Positions 18,351 to 26,862 of a stretch of DNA of 64,000 nt are shown piece by piece. The notes under the pieces were generated by a model, which had not been told where the DNA came from, did not search any database, and was given only the letters and a program-made list of their open reading frames with translations. The position numbers were made by a program, and so were the translations under genes. The stretch spans positions 434,001 to 498,000 of the forward strand of contig JAWKUK010000004.1 of the NCBI GenBank assembly GCA_041398605.1, written 5' to 3'. Positions within the stretch are counted from its first letter, which is position 1, and every line of letters starts with the position of its first letter. This DNA comes from JAWKUK01 sp041398605. Its GTDB lineage: Bacteria; Planctomycetota; UBA1135; GCA-002686595.

Positions 18351-20336
18351 ATGCTGAGCCCCGCCCTCCTCCTGATCGCATGCTCGTTGCAGCAAGCGCC
18401 GCCGACGACGCCCGCCTCCGAGCCCGTGGCGAAGCGCGGCGCCGACGACTTCCGCACCAACCGTCAAGGCGCCCGCGAGGTGCCGCTCACCGTCGAAGAG
18501 GACGCCTTCACCTTCGTCGTCTACGGCGACCGGACGGGCGGGCCCGCGGACGGCGTCAAGATCCTCGCGGAGGCCGTCACCGAGACCAACCTGCTCGGGC
18601 CGGACCTCGTCATGACGGTCGGCGACCTCGTGCAGGGCTACAACGAGCGGCCAGAGTGGCTCACCCAGATGCGCGAGTACCGCGACATCATGGACCGCCT
18701 CGACTGCCGCTGGTTCCCGGTCGCAGGCAACCATGATGTCTATTGGCGCGGCGACGGCGAGCGCCCGGCGGCGGAGCACGAGGGCGACTTCGAGGCGCAC
18801 TTCGGGCCGCTCTGGTACGCGTTCCGGCACAAGACGGCGTGGTTCATCGTGCTCTACACCGACGAGCCGAATCCGGCGACGGGCGAGCGCAACTTCAGCA
18901 AGCCCGAGAGCCAGAGGATGAGCCCCGAGCAGTTCACGTGGCTCGCAGAGACGCTCGAGCACACGCGCAGCGCGGAGCACGTGTTCGTGTTCTGCCACCA
19001 CCCGCGCTGGACCGAGGGCAACTACGGCGACGATTGGCGCCGCGTGCACGCGCTCCTCGTCGCGGCGGGCAACGTGACCGCCGTCTTCGGCGGGCACATC
19101 CACCGCATGCGCTACGACCCACAGGACGGCATCGAGTACTTCGCCGTCGCGACGATCGGCGGCGCGCAGAGCGGCAGCGTCCCCGAGGCGGGCTTCCTGC
19201 ACTGCTACGACGTCGTGACGGTGCGCAAAGGCGGCATCGACCACGTCACCTACCCCGTCGGGAGCGGCTTCGACCCGCGCACGATCACGGGCGAGGTCAG
19301 CCTCGAGGCGCCCAAGCTCACGCGCGTCGAGCCCTTCTACCACGCGCGCCCGACGCTCTCCGCCGACGGCGCGGTCGCAGGCGCGTGGCGCGTGCGCCTC
19401 GCGAACCCGACCTCGCGCCCCGCGGAGCTCACGCTCACGCCGACGGCGAAGGACGGGCGCTGGACGCTCAACCCCGCGCGCATCGAGGCGGTGCTCGCGC
19501 CCGGGGAGCAGCGCACGTTCGACATCAGCGCAGCGCGGCGCGGCCCGTTCGACGCGGCCTTCGACGTGCCGGAGCTGGCGCTTGATTTTCGCTACCTCGC
19601 CGAGACGCGCGCGTTCACGATCCCGACGCGGCGCGTGCCGCTGGACCTGGACACGTCGGCGCTCGATATCGCGGCGGCATTGCCCGCGCCGGAGGGTGAG
19701 CGCGCGCTGGAGCTCTCGGGGGGCGCGTACGTCGGGTTCCCGGCGGCGGAGGTGGCCCTGCCAGACGGGCCGTTCACGCTGGAGACCTGGGTGCGCGCGG
19801 AGCGCTTCGCGAGCCGCCAGGGGCTCGTCGCCAAGACCGAGGGGTCCGAGTACAGCCTCTTCGCGAACGACGGGAAGCCCTCGTTCTCGGTGCACCTGTC
19901 CGGCGCGTACGTCGAGGTGTCCGCGGAGACGACGCGGCTCGAGGCGGGCCGCTGGCAGCACGTCGCGGGGGTCTTCGACGGCCAGGAGCTGCGCCTGTAC
20001 GTCGATGGCGCGCTGGTCGCGAAGCGCGCGGGCGCAGGCCCTCGTAAGACCAATGAGCTGCCGCTGATCGTCGGCGGCGACGTCAGCAAGGACGGCGGCG
20101 CGAACTCGTGCCTCGACGGCGCCTTGGATGAAGTGCGGCTCTCGACGGGCGCGCGCTATACCGGGGAGCGCTTTACGCCGTCCCGCCGGCACGCGGCGGA
20201 CACTGAGACGGTGCTCCTCTTGCACATGGACGGCGCGCTCGGACCGTGGCTCTTCGACAGCTCGGCGCGCGGGCGCCGCGCGACGCTGCGCGCGGGCGCG
20301 CGCATCGCGGATCAAGTCGTGGCCGGCGCCCATTGA
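18351..20336 (+). CDS. Metallophosphoesterase lipoprotein with LamG domain
   Basis: 661 residues. The N-terminus MLSPALLLIAC is a lipoprotein signal with lipobox LIAC, giving C11 as the lipidated residue. A calcineurin-like phosphoesterase domain follows, with metal motifs GDRTGG (59-64), GDLV (91-94), GNHD (126-129), HH (216-217) and GHIH (248-251). After a beta-sandwich linker comes a LamG/concanavalin-like domain at about 450-640 (for example GPFTLETWVRAERF and GALDEVRLSTGARYTGERF), likely for carbohydrate or surface binding. Substrate is unknown. The TTG nine codons upstream is not preferred, because ATG 18351 gives a clean lipoprotein signal. Confidence 0.8.
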   Translation: MLSPALLLIACSLQQAPPTTPASEPVAKRGADDFRTNRQGAREVPLTVEEDAFTFVVYGDRTGGPADGVKILAEAVTETNLLGPDLVMTVGDLVQGYNERPEWLTQMREYRDIMDRLDCRWFPVAGNHDVYWRGDGERPAAEHEGDFEAHFGPLWYAFRHKTAWFIVLYTDEPNPATGERNFSKPESQRMSPEQFTWLAETLEHTRSAEHVFVFCHHPRWTEGNYGDDWRRVHALLVAAGNVTAVFGGHIHRMRYDPQDGIEYFAVATIGGAQSGSVPEAGFLHCYDVVTVRKGGIDHVTYPVGSGFDPRTITGEVSLEAPKLTRVEPFYHARPTLSADGAVAGAWRVRLANPTSRPAELTLTPTAKDGRWTLNPARIEAVLAPGEQRTFDISAARRGPFDAAFDVPELALDFRYLAETRAFTIPTRRVPLDLDTSALDIAAALPAPEGERALELSGGAYVGFPAAEVALPDGPFTLETWVRAERFASRQGLVAKTEGSEYSLFANDGKPSFSVHLSGAYVEVSAETTRLEAGRWQHVAGVFDGQELRLYVDGALVAKRAGAGPRKTNELPLIVGGDVSKDGGANSCLDGALDEVRLSTGARYTGERFTPSRRHAADTETVLLLHMDGALGPWLFDSSARGRRATLRAGARIADQVVAGAH

Positions 20337-20533
20337 TCGCCCCGCCGGGTGCGCTGCTGAGGCGAGGGCGGGGACCCGGCCTGCGCAGCGCACTCAGCCC
20401 GTGCGCGCGGCCCTGCCCCGCCCCCAATCTGCTCCGACCCCACTCTGCTCAGACCCCAATATGCTCTATCCCCGCGCCCCCGAGGGCGCCCCGTGACGCC
20501 GACGCGCAGGGCGGCTATGCTCCCTCCCCGCCG

Positions 20534-21958
20534 ATGTTCCACACCTTCGCCCTCGGCGCCGTGCTCACGGCGTCCGTCGTACTCGCTGCGCCTTCGGTGG
20601 CCACCCCGCCGCAGGACCCCCCCATCGAAGCGGACCAGCCCGCCGCGCTGCCGCCCGACGCCGTAGCTGTCGCGGAGGGGCTCGCGCCGGTGACCGTCGC
20701 CGAGCTCGATGAGACGCTCCTGTGGCGCCACGCCCTCACGCAGCCCGGGCGCGCTGCGCTCCGCCAGCTGCTCGAGGTGCGGGTCCTCGACGCGCTCGCG
20801 GCAGAAAAGGGTGTGACCGTGACGCCCGCGGACCTGAACGCGCGCTTCATGCAGCTCGACGCCGAGGCCCGCCAGTCGGGCGAAACCGAGGGCCTCGAAG
20901 CGTTCATCGTCGAACAAGGCGTCGACCGCGAGCAGTTCCGCGAGTACCTGCGCCTCGCGATCGTGCACGAGCGCCTGACGCGCGAAGCGCTCGGCCTGGA
21001 CAAGGACGCCGTCGTCACGGCCGCGCAACAGGACGCCTGGCTGCGCGGCGCGCTCGAAGCGCGCCCGTACTCCGAGGAGCCGTTCCCCTACACAGACGGC
21101 GTCGTCGCGCGCAGCGGCGACGTCGCGATCGCGCGCGACGACTATCTGCAGCACATCCGCGGGCAGATGGAGAACGAGGTGCTGCGCGAGACCTGCTACC
21201 TCATGCTCCTCGAGCGCGCCGTCCGGCGGCGGCTCCCTGACCTCTCCGACGAAGGCGTCGTGCGCGCGCTCGACGCCGAGCTCGGCCGGCGTCGCGTCGA
21301 AGCCGGCGACGACCCGCGCTACCAAGGCGTGACCTACGAGCAGCTGCTCGAGGCCAAAGGGTTATCGCTCGACGCGCTGCGCCGGGACCCCGCGATCCGG
21401 TCCGCGGCGCTCGCCCACATGTTCGTCGATCGCTCGCAGGACGAAGCCGCGCTGCGCGCGACCTACGAGGCCGAGCGCGACTTCTTCGACGGCCTCTACG
21501 GCATGGGCGTCGAGGTCCGCGCCATGATGCTGAACGCGACCGAGCGCCCGAACGAGATCCTGCGCCGCTCGTTCGAGGAGGCCGACGCGCGTCTGAACGA
21601 GCTGAAGCGGCAGATCGAGACGGCGGCGGACTTCGAGCGGATCGCAAAGGAGGTCAGCGACGACCGCGCGACCCGTGAGCGCGGCGGCCTCCTCGGCACG
21701 ATCACGCGCGGCAACGTGCAGCTGCCCGCCGCCCTCAGGACGCCGATCTTCGAGCACCTCGACTCGCACGAAGGCGACGTCTCGAACACGATCCTCGGGC
21801 CGCTGCGCCTGCCGGGCGGCAGCGTCCTTGTGATGCTCGGCGCGCGGCGCCCTGCGCCGACCTGGGAGGGCATGCGCGAGAACGTCCACCGCGAGCTGCG
21901 CCGGCGCTTCCTCGAGGAGTGCCTCCCGCGCAACGTCGTCCATACCGCTTTCGACTGA
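20534..21958 (+). CDS. Exported PpiC/SurA-type peptidyl-prolyl isomerase
   Basis: 474 residues. A signal peptide (about 1-24, ending in APSVATPP) is followed by a helical SurA-N-like chaperone region, where AELDETLLWRHAL and LEVRVLDALAAEKGV resemble the usual start of PpiC/SurA proteins. A parvulin-like domain at about 316-440 contains DFERIAKEVSDDRATRERGG and GDVSNTI. It probably works as a periplasmic foldase. ATG 20534 is chosen for the signal peptide. It lies 29 bp upstream of the first EutN/CcmL gene on the same strand, but the operon boundary is uncertain because the roles differ. Confidence 0.75.
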   Translation: MFHTFALGAVLTASVVLAAPSVATPPQDPPIEADQPAALPPDAVAVAEGLAPVTVAELDETLLWRHALTQPGRAALRQLLEVRVLDALAAEKGVTVTPADLNARFMQLDAEARQSGETEGLEAFIVEQGVDREQFREYLRLAIVHERLTREALGLDKDAVVTAAQQDAWLRGALEARPYSEEPFPYTDGVVARSGDVAIARDDYLQHIRGQMENEVLRETCYLMLLERAVRRRLPDLSDEGVVRALDAELGRRRVEAGDDPRYQGVTYEQLLEAKGLSLDALRRDPAIRSAALAHMFVDRSQDEAALRATYEAERDFFDGLYGMGVEVRAMMLNATERPNEILRRSFEEADARLNELKRQIETAADFERIAKEVSDDRATRERGGLLGTITRGNVQLPAALRTPIFEHLDSHEGDVSNTILGPLRLPGGSVLVMLGARRPAPTWEGMRENVHRELRRRFLEECLPRNVVHTAFD

Positions 21959-21987
21959 CCCCACGCCTCAACCGTACACTCACCGCC

Positions 21988-22284
21988 ATGCTGATCGGAG
22001 AAGTCGTGGGCAGCGTCGTCGCGACGCGCAAGGACCCCGGGATCGGCGAGCGCAAGCTGCTCGTCGTGCAGATCCGTGACCACCTGAACCAGCCCAAGGA
22101 CCAGTATGTCATCGCGGTGGACGCGGTCGGCGCCGGCCCTGGCGACATCGTGATGTACGCGGCAGGCTCCAGCGCGCGTCAGACCGAGTGGACGAAGGAC
22201 AAGCCCTGCGACGCGGTGATCATGGCGATCATCGACTCGTGGGACGTCGGCGGCGAGAACGTCTACGAGAAGTGGTCGGAGTAA
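21988..22284 (+). CDS. EutN/CcmL-family BMC vertex protein, copy 1
   Basis: 98 residues, the usual size of a EutN/CcmL (BMC-P) protein. These form pentamers that cap the corners of bacterial microcompartment shells. Family features are MLIGEVVGSVVATRKDP at the start, LLVVQ, the VDAVGAGPGDIVMY turn and a final AIIDSWDV strand. It is the first of three consecutive vertex-protein genes; 10 bp separate it from the next. ATG 21988 gives the canonical N-terminus. The next two genes and an aldolase follow with overlapping codons, which argues for a microcompartment operon. Confidence 0.85.
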   Translation: MLIGEVVGSVVATRKDPGIGERKLLVVQIRDHLNQPKDQYVIAVDAVGAGPGDIVMYAAGSSARQTEWTKDKPCDAVIMAIIDSWDVGGENVYEKWSE

Positions 22285-22294
22285 AGGGCCACCC

Positions 22295-22624
22295 ATGTAC
22301 CTCGCGCGAGTGACCGGCCGCGTCGTTGCGTCGACCCGCTACCGCGGGCTCGGCGGCGTCAAGCTGCAGTGGATCCAGCCGCTCGACGAGCGCGGCGCGC
22401 CGGAGGGCGCGCAGCTCGTCGCGTGCGCAGCCCTCGATGTCGGCCCCGGGGACCTCGTGCACTTCATCGACGGCCGCGAGGCAGCCCTCGCGCTCCCAGA
22501 CGAGACGTTTGTCCCCGTCGACGCGACGATCACAGGTTACGTCGAGCAGGCGCACGTGTTCGGGCGCGAGCTCACGGACCTTGACCCGGCGCCGGCGGGC
22601 AACCCACACGAGGGGCAGCGCTGA
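22295..22624 (+). CDS. EutN/CcmL-family BMC vertex protein, copy 2
   Basis: 109 residues. Same fold as its neighbours: MYLARVTGRVVAST at the start, KLQWIQPL, the GPGDLVHFIDGREA loop and the TITGYVEQAHVFGREL end strand, plus a short C-terminal tail. It differs enough from copies 1 and 3 to suggest distinct corner roles, as in loci that carry three BMC-P paralogues. AAAGGG lies about 7 bases upstream of the ATG. The stop overlaps the next start by one base (TGATG). Confidence 0.83.
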   Translation: MYLARVTGRVVASTRYRGLGGVKLQWIQPLDERGAPEGAQLVACAALDVGPGDLVHFIDGREAALALPDETFVPVDATITGYVEQAHVFGRELTDLDPAPAGNPHEGQR

Positions 22625-22959
22625 TGTTCCTCGCCGACGTCATCGGCACGGTGGTCTCACGCACCGAGCAGATCCCAGCCCTCGAGCGCCGCAGCTTGCT
22701 GCTCGTGCGCCCCGTCAAGCCCAACGGCGACGCGGCGAGCGCGCGCCCGCGCATCGCGATCGATACGATCGGCGCAGGCGTCGGTGACCGCGTGCTGGTC
22801 ATCGACGAGGGCAACTCGGGCCGCCAGATCCTCGGCGCGCCAGGCCCGCCACTCAAGGACGCGCCCGTCAAGACCCTCGTCGTCGGCTACGTCGACGCGG
22901 TCGAAGTGCGCGGCGCGGTCGTCTACGACCCGGCCACCGCCGCGCCCCCACGCCCATGA
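22624..22959 (+). CDS. EutN/CcmL-family BMC vertex protein, copy 3
   Basis: 111 residues. MFLADVIGTVVSRTE at the start, LLLVRPV, IGAGVGDRVLVIDEGNSGRQ and TLVVGYVDAVEV at the end match BMC-P proteins. A Pro/Ala tail follows. The ATG overlaps the previous stop (TGATG), and its own stop overlaps the aldolase start (ATGA, 22956-22959), so the three genes are translationally coupled. A shell vertex role is inferred from the family. Confidence 0.83.
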   Translation: MFLADVIGTVVSRTEQIPALERRSLLLVRPVKPNGDAASARPRIAIDTIGAGVGDRVLVIDEGNSGRQILGAPGPPLKDAPVKTLVVGYVDAVEVRGAVVYDPATAAPPRP

Positions 22960-23657
22960 GCACCCACCCCGCTTGGAGCGACGAAGAGGCGCGCCTCCGC
23001 GCCGCGATCTGCCGCATCGGCGCGCTGTCCTACGAGCGCAACTACATCGTCGGCGCCGACGGCAACTTCTCTGCGCGCCTGCAGGACGGCGCGATCTTGA
23101 TCACGCCCACCGGCGCGATGAAGGGCTTCCTGGAGCCCCACCAGCTCGCCAAGGTGGACCTGAACGGCCAACCGATCGACGGCGGCCCGCGCGCCTCGAG
23201 CGAGGTGGGGATCCACCTGATCGCCTACAAGCAGCGCCCGGACGTCCGCGCGATCTGCCACGCGCACCCGCCGCACGCAGTGGCGTTGACGATCGCCGGG
23301 ATCGACATGCAGATGCCGATCATCCCGGAGATCGTGACGACGATCGGCGGCATCCCGACCGCTGCGTTCGGTACGCCGGGCACGCCCGAGCTCGCGGACA
23401 GCATCAAGGACCTGGTGCGCTGCTCGGACGTCATGATGATGACGAACCATGGCTCGGTGACGCTCGGCGCGAACATCCTCGACGCCTACAAGAAGCTCGA
23501 CATGCTCGAGCACACCGCGCGGATCCTGTGGCTCGCCCACGTGGCGAAGGGCGGCCTCGAGCCGCTGCCCGACGAAGCGGTGCGGAAGATGCTCGCGACG
23601 CGCAAGATGCTCGGCATCACGACGCGCAACACGCTCGAGAACGGCTGCGGGCTCTGA
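22956..23657 (+). CDS. Class II aldolase (L-fuculose-phosphate aldolase type)
   Basis: 233 residues. Class II aldolases of the FucA/AraD family cleave L-fuculose 1-phosphate or L-rhamnulose 1-phosphate to dihydroxyacetone phosphate and lactaldehyde, using zinc. All expected residues are visible: E83 (SSEVGIH), the zinc histidines H102 and H104 (CHAHPPHA) and H165 (MTNHG), and the phosphate-binding GNFSAR region near residue 36. In planctomycetal microcompartments this enzyme makes the aldehyde that the shell encloses. The ATGA overlap with the third EutN/CcmL gene supports that link. Exact sugar specificity cannot be read here. Confidence 0.85.
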   Translation: MSTHPAWSDEEARLRAAICRIGALSYERNYIVGADGNFSARLQDGAILITPTGAMKGFLEPHQLAKVDLNGQPIDGGPRASSEVGIHLIAYKQRPDVRAICHAHPPHAVALTIAGIDMQMPIIPEIVTTIGGIPTAAFGTPGTPELADSIKDLVRCSDVMMMTNHGSVTLGANILDAYKKLDMLEHTARILWLAHVAKGGLEPLPDEAVRKMLATRKMLGITTRNTLENGCGL

Positions 23658-23673
23658 GCGGCCGGGCGTGCCA

Positions 23674-23697
23674 GGCGCGCCTCGAGCCAAGCGCGCC
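23674..23697. terminator. Possible hairpin between convergent genes
   Basis: A 7-bp inverted repeat GGCGCGC (23674-23680) / GCGCGCC (23691-23697) with a 10-base loop lies between the aldolase stop and the end of the minus-strand LamG gene. There is no T-run, and chance hairpins are common at this G+C content, so the call rests mainly on position. Confidence 0.3.
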
Positions 23698-23749
23698 CAC
23701 CCCGGGCCTGCGCGCAGCCTCGACAGAGGCCGCGCGCGCCCTCTGACGC

Positions 23750-24883
23750 CTACTGGAACAGGACCGCGGTCGCGTCCGTGAAGTTGGACGTCGCCGCCCC
23801 GCCGACCGCGTCGCGGTGCCAGCATTGGTAGTTCCACGTCTCGCCAGCTGCGACGGAGACGAACCCGGTCGGCTGCGGCGTCAGCGTCAGGTCGAGGACC
23901 AAGCTGAACCCGCCATTCGTGCCGGTGTTCAGGATTTGGCCTTGGCCGACATAACGACCGATCGACCCGCCGAGGCACAGGTTGCCGACGCTACCACCCG
24001 GGCCCGTGATGAAGGCCTGTGTGCGGCTCGTGAGGAAGTACCCGAATGCGTTGTTCGGCAGCGAGGCCGCCGTAAGGGTCAGGTCGTTGTCGACCGCCGC
24101 AGCGCTGCCGGCGACGCTGATCACGCCCGACGCGCCCGTTGAGTTCGGAACGCCCGGGCCGCAGTAGTTCACGCCGAGCGGGCCCGACGTCTGCCCGAGC
24201 GTCGTGTCGTTGGAGACCAGCAGGTTCCGAATGCACCCGTTGTGCGCCGTGCCGTTGCTGAAGTTGTTCGTCGTGAAGTTCAGGTTGTTCCCGGTGTTGA
24301 GCGGGCCGATCATGGCCTCGTGTACCTTCACGCCGTCGAGGTACAGCTCGACCATGCCGGCCTCGTACTTGATCATCCCGCGGTACCACGTTCCTGTGGT
24401 CAACACCGTCGAGGACCACTCTTGCAGCGCGTTGTTGTGCAGCAAGCCGTAGGTCCCGTTGGTCTGGACCAAGAAGCCGATCCAGCGCCAGCCGTTGCCT
24501 CCAACGAGGATCGGGCGCGTGCCCGCGCCGAAGGCCGTGATCTGGAACTCGACCTCGAGTTGGAAGTCGTTTGTGTCGAGGCTCGAGATGACCGGTGTCC
24601 GGGCGTCTTGGCCGCCGTTGAAGAGGTACACACCGTCGACGCAGACGCCGTTGGCGGGCGGCGCCGGCGGCGTGTTGCCCATCAGCATCAGCGGCCCGTA
24701 GGCCCCTGTCGCGTCGTTCAAGTCGGTGAGGAGCGGGTAGCTCGCCTGCGGCGACTGCGCCATCAGCGGAGCCGCCGAAAGCGCGGCGGCCAAGAGCGCG
24801 GCAGCGCCGCTCAGCAAGGCGCCGCCGCGCCGAACAAGGTGAGGGGTCGGCAGGGGTCGAAGCAGCGAAGTGAAGTGGTTCAT
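23750..24883 (-). CDS. Exported LamG-domain protein with shared C-terminal module
   Basis: 377 residues. A long signal peptide (RRGGALLSGAAALLAAALSA, cleaved around residue 43) is followed by a LamG/concanavalin-like beta-sandwich at about 45-240 (LEVEFQITAFGAGTRPILVGG, GMVELYLDGVKVHEA). The last ~135 residues are the shared module: YCGPGVPNSTG, GYFLTSRTQ, LCLGGSIGR, YQCWHRD and SNFTDA. It probably binds glycans at the cell surface or in the envelope. ATG 24883 is supported by AGGA five bases upstream and by the signal peptide. It is divergent from the gene at 25067. Confidence 0.75.
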   Translation of the reverse strand: MNHFTSLLRPLPTPHLVRRGGALLSGAAALLAAALSAAPLMAQSPQASYPLLTDLNDATGAYGPLMLMGNTPPAPPANGVCVDGVYLFNGGQDARTPVISSLDTNDFQLEVEFQITAFGAGTRPILVGGNGWRWIGFLVQTNGTYGLLHNNALQEWSSTVLTTGTWYRGMIKYEAGMVELYLDGVKVHEAMIGPLNTGNNLNFTTNNFSNGTAHNGCIRNLLVSNDTTLGQTSGPLGVNYCGPGVPNSTGASGVISVAGSAAAVDNDLTLTAASLPNNAFGYFLTSRTQAFITGPGGSVGNLCLGGSIGRYVGQGQILNTGTNGGFSLVLDLTLTPQPTGFVSVAAGETWNYQCWHRDAVGGAATSNFTDATAVLFQ

Positions 24884-25066
24884 GGCAGTCCTGGGGCACG
24901 TTCCACGGGCGGGCTGCTCGTGGTTGTGGCTTGAGTCTAGTTGCGGTGCGTCACCCTGCCGGCGCCCGCTAGAAGATTTACACCAGAGACCCACGCGAGC
25001 TCCTCAGCACGGTCGTACGCCTCCGCTGCCGCGACCGATCGTGAGCAGCGGGTTATCCTTGAGGCG

Positions 25067-26395
25067 ATGTCCGCCCCCCTGCTGGCGCTGTACCTCGCGT
25101 CGCTCGTCGTCGCTCCGGGGTCGAGCGCGCGCGCGCTGCTCGCGCCCCATGCTGGCGCGCAGTCGGCGCAGACCGTGCGGATCGGGGCAGCAGCCGCGGA
25201 CGCCGCGCGCGCGAGCGGAGCGCCGGACGTCGTCATACTGCGAGACGGCAAGGAGCTGCGCGGTCGGGTCGTGCTCGACCTCCCATCCAAGCTCGTCCTA
25301 CGGGCGAGCGGGAAGGAGCGCGAGTTCGCGCCGGCCGAGCTCGCAGAGGTGCGCTCGCTCGAGCGCAGCCAGCGCGAGCTCTTCGAGCAGTTCGGACGCC
25401 TCGCGCGGCTCGGCGCCCGCGGCTTCGCGACGCTGGCGACCTTCTGCAGCGACGCCGGGCTCCCAGGCGAGGCGCAGGTGCTGTGGCTGCGCGCGCTCAT
25501 CGCCGACCCCGAGGACGAGCGCGCCTGGCATGAGCTCGGCGGTGTGCACACGCCGCGCGGCTGGCGCCTGGTCGTCGAAGGGCGGCACGCGACGCTCGAC
25601 GAGCTCGTGCAGCGGGTCTCGACGGACGGCGGCGCGCTCGCCGTCACGACGACCCACTTCGTGCTGCAGGGGTCCGCGCGCACGCTCGACGACATGCGCG
25701 AGAACCTCGAGCTCGCGCTCAATCTCGAGCGCGCGTACCTCACCAACATGGACCTCCTCGGCCGCGCGCTCGCCCTGCGCGTCGTCGAGCAAGCGCAGCG
25801 GGTGCATGTCTATCGCGTCGCGGGCACGTACCCCGCGCCGCCGGTCTCCGGCGACCGCGCTTGGTTCGACCGCGAAGCGAACACCGTGCACATCGACGCG
25901 ACGAGCGCGGCGCCAGGGCACGTGGCGTATGCCCAGGTCGCGCGGCTCCTCAGCTACAACGCGCTCGGGGCGGCGCTCGGCGGCGACGCGGCGCTGCCAG
26001 CCTGGCTCGAACGGGGCCTCGCAGAGCACCTCGCCGCCGCGATCGACGTCTCGCGAGGTGTCGCGCGCTTTGCCCTCGATGCGCCTTGGGCGGAGGCCTT
26101 CTTGCAGCAGGCCAGGGACAGTGAGCCCGTAGCCCTCGCGCGGCTCCTGACCGCCGGCGACGCGACGTTCGAGCGCGGCAAGGAGGCGAGCCGGAGCCTC
26201 ACCGCCGCGTACACGTTGGTGTACTTCCTCATGCACGCGGACGGCGGCGCCCGCGCGGAGCGGTTCCTGGCGTTTGTCGGCGAAGCGCGCCAGGGTCGCG
26301 GCGCGGTGAGCCACCTGGAGGCCGCGCTCGGCGAGTCGATCGAGGCGCTGGAGGCGCGCTGGCGCGCGTTTGTCGCCGAGACCGCGGCTCGCTGA
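25067..26395 (+). CDS. Exported, degenerate peptidase MA-like protein
   Basis: 442 residues. A signal peptide (LLALYLASLVVAPGSSARA) is followed by a small beta segment (VVILRDGKELRGRVV), then a helical region and a C-terminal gluzincin-like fold. The family WLNEGLA motif appears as WLERGLAEHLA, and where active members have HExxH this protein has HVAYAQV, so the zinc site seems lost. It resembles the intact protease at 13404 in layout but probably acts as a non-catalytic binding protein. GAGG lies 3 bases before ATG 25067. Function is unknown. Confidence 0.6.
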   Translation: MSAPLLALYLASLVVAPGSSARALLAPHAGAQSAQTVRIGAAAADAARASGAPDVVILRDGKELRGRVVLDLPSKLVLRASGKEREFAPAELAEVRSLERSQRELFEQFGRLARLGARGFATLATFCSDAGLPGEAQVLWLRALIADPEDERAWHELGGVHTPRGWRLVVEGRHATLDELVQRVSTDGGALAVTTTHFVLQGSARTLDDMRENLELALNLERAYLTNMDLLGRALALRVVEQAQRVHVYRVAGTYPAPPVSGDRAWFDREANTVHIDATSAAPGHVAYAQVARLLSYNALGAALGGDAALPAWLERGLAEHLAAAIDVSRGVARFALDAPWAEAFLQQARDSEPVALARLLTAGDATFERGKEASRSLTAAYTLVYFLMHADGGARAERFLAFVGEARQGRGAVSHLEAALGESIEALEARWRAFVAETAAR

Positions 26396-26862
26396 GCATG
26401 ACGGCCACCCCAATTGGCGGGTCGGGCGCGCAAATATCTGCGCGAAGTGAGCAGAAAAAACGCCTGGATCCATCCGCGATCGAGGGGCGCGAATGAGGGC
26501 CCAAGGGCGCCACGCCGAGATGGATTCGGACGGCACACATCAGGCGCCGCACATGGGACCTGGGCGCGGCGCTGGAGCCCGATTGTAGGCCCGCTAGGCG
26601 GCCCAAATGGCGCTTGGCCCGCATGCCGCGGCGGCTCACCTCCGCGGCCGAGAGGTCCCATCTGGGGGGCGCGATCGAAAATCCATCGACATATCCAGCT
26701 ACAACGATTCAATGATAAAAAAAGTATCTCCGAAACGGCATGCCTAATGCCTTCCAAGACCGACTCTTGACCCATAACAACGGTTGACGGTTGCGTTTGG
26801 ATCCCTATCGTCCGCGCCCCAACGAGCCCTGCACAGCGCGCGCTCTACGAGGACCAAACGCC
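26396..26862 (+). other. 467-bp non-coding leader before methionine genes
   Basis: No supportable gene lies here. It holds a 9-bp inverted repeat (26553-26561 with 26653-26661), extended after an internal loop by GCGCC/GGCGC (26544-26548 with 26668-26672). This closes a G+C-rich interior with smaller hairpins, including CCGCGG repeats near 26626-26645. An unusually A+T-rich patch follows at about 26683-26740, then a promoter-like pair. I looked for a SAM-I riboswitch core and did not find one. It may be a structured leader or a separate small RNA, or simply intergenic DNA. Confidence 0.4.
26784..26811 (+). promoter_or_regulatory. Candidate sigma70-type promoter for the methionine operon
   Basis: TTGACG (26784-26789) and TATCGT (26806-26811) are separated by 16 bases, immediately downstream of the A+T-rich patch and about 50 bases before ATG 26863. 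Another TTGACC lies at 26767-26772. The -10 element matches the E. coli consensus at only four of six positions. Confidence 0.35.

Noticed and set aside
17229..20393. Open frame of about 1050 codons on the minus strand
   Set aside because: It runs antisense to the Clp ATPase and the metallophosphoesterase, whose motifs are clear; the product is Arg/Ala-rich with no recognisable domain. High G+C leaves long antisense frames open.
26396..26862. SAM riboswitch upstream of the methionine genes
   Set aside because: I looked for the conserved SAM-I core and found no match; the inverted repeats are reported as an uncharacterised leader instead.
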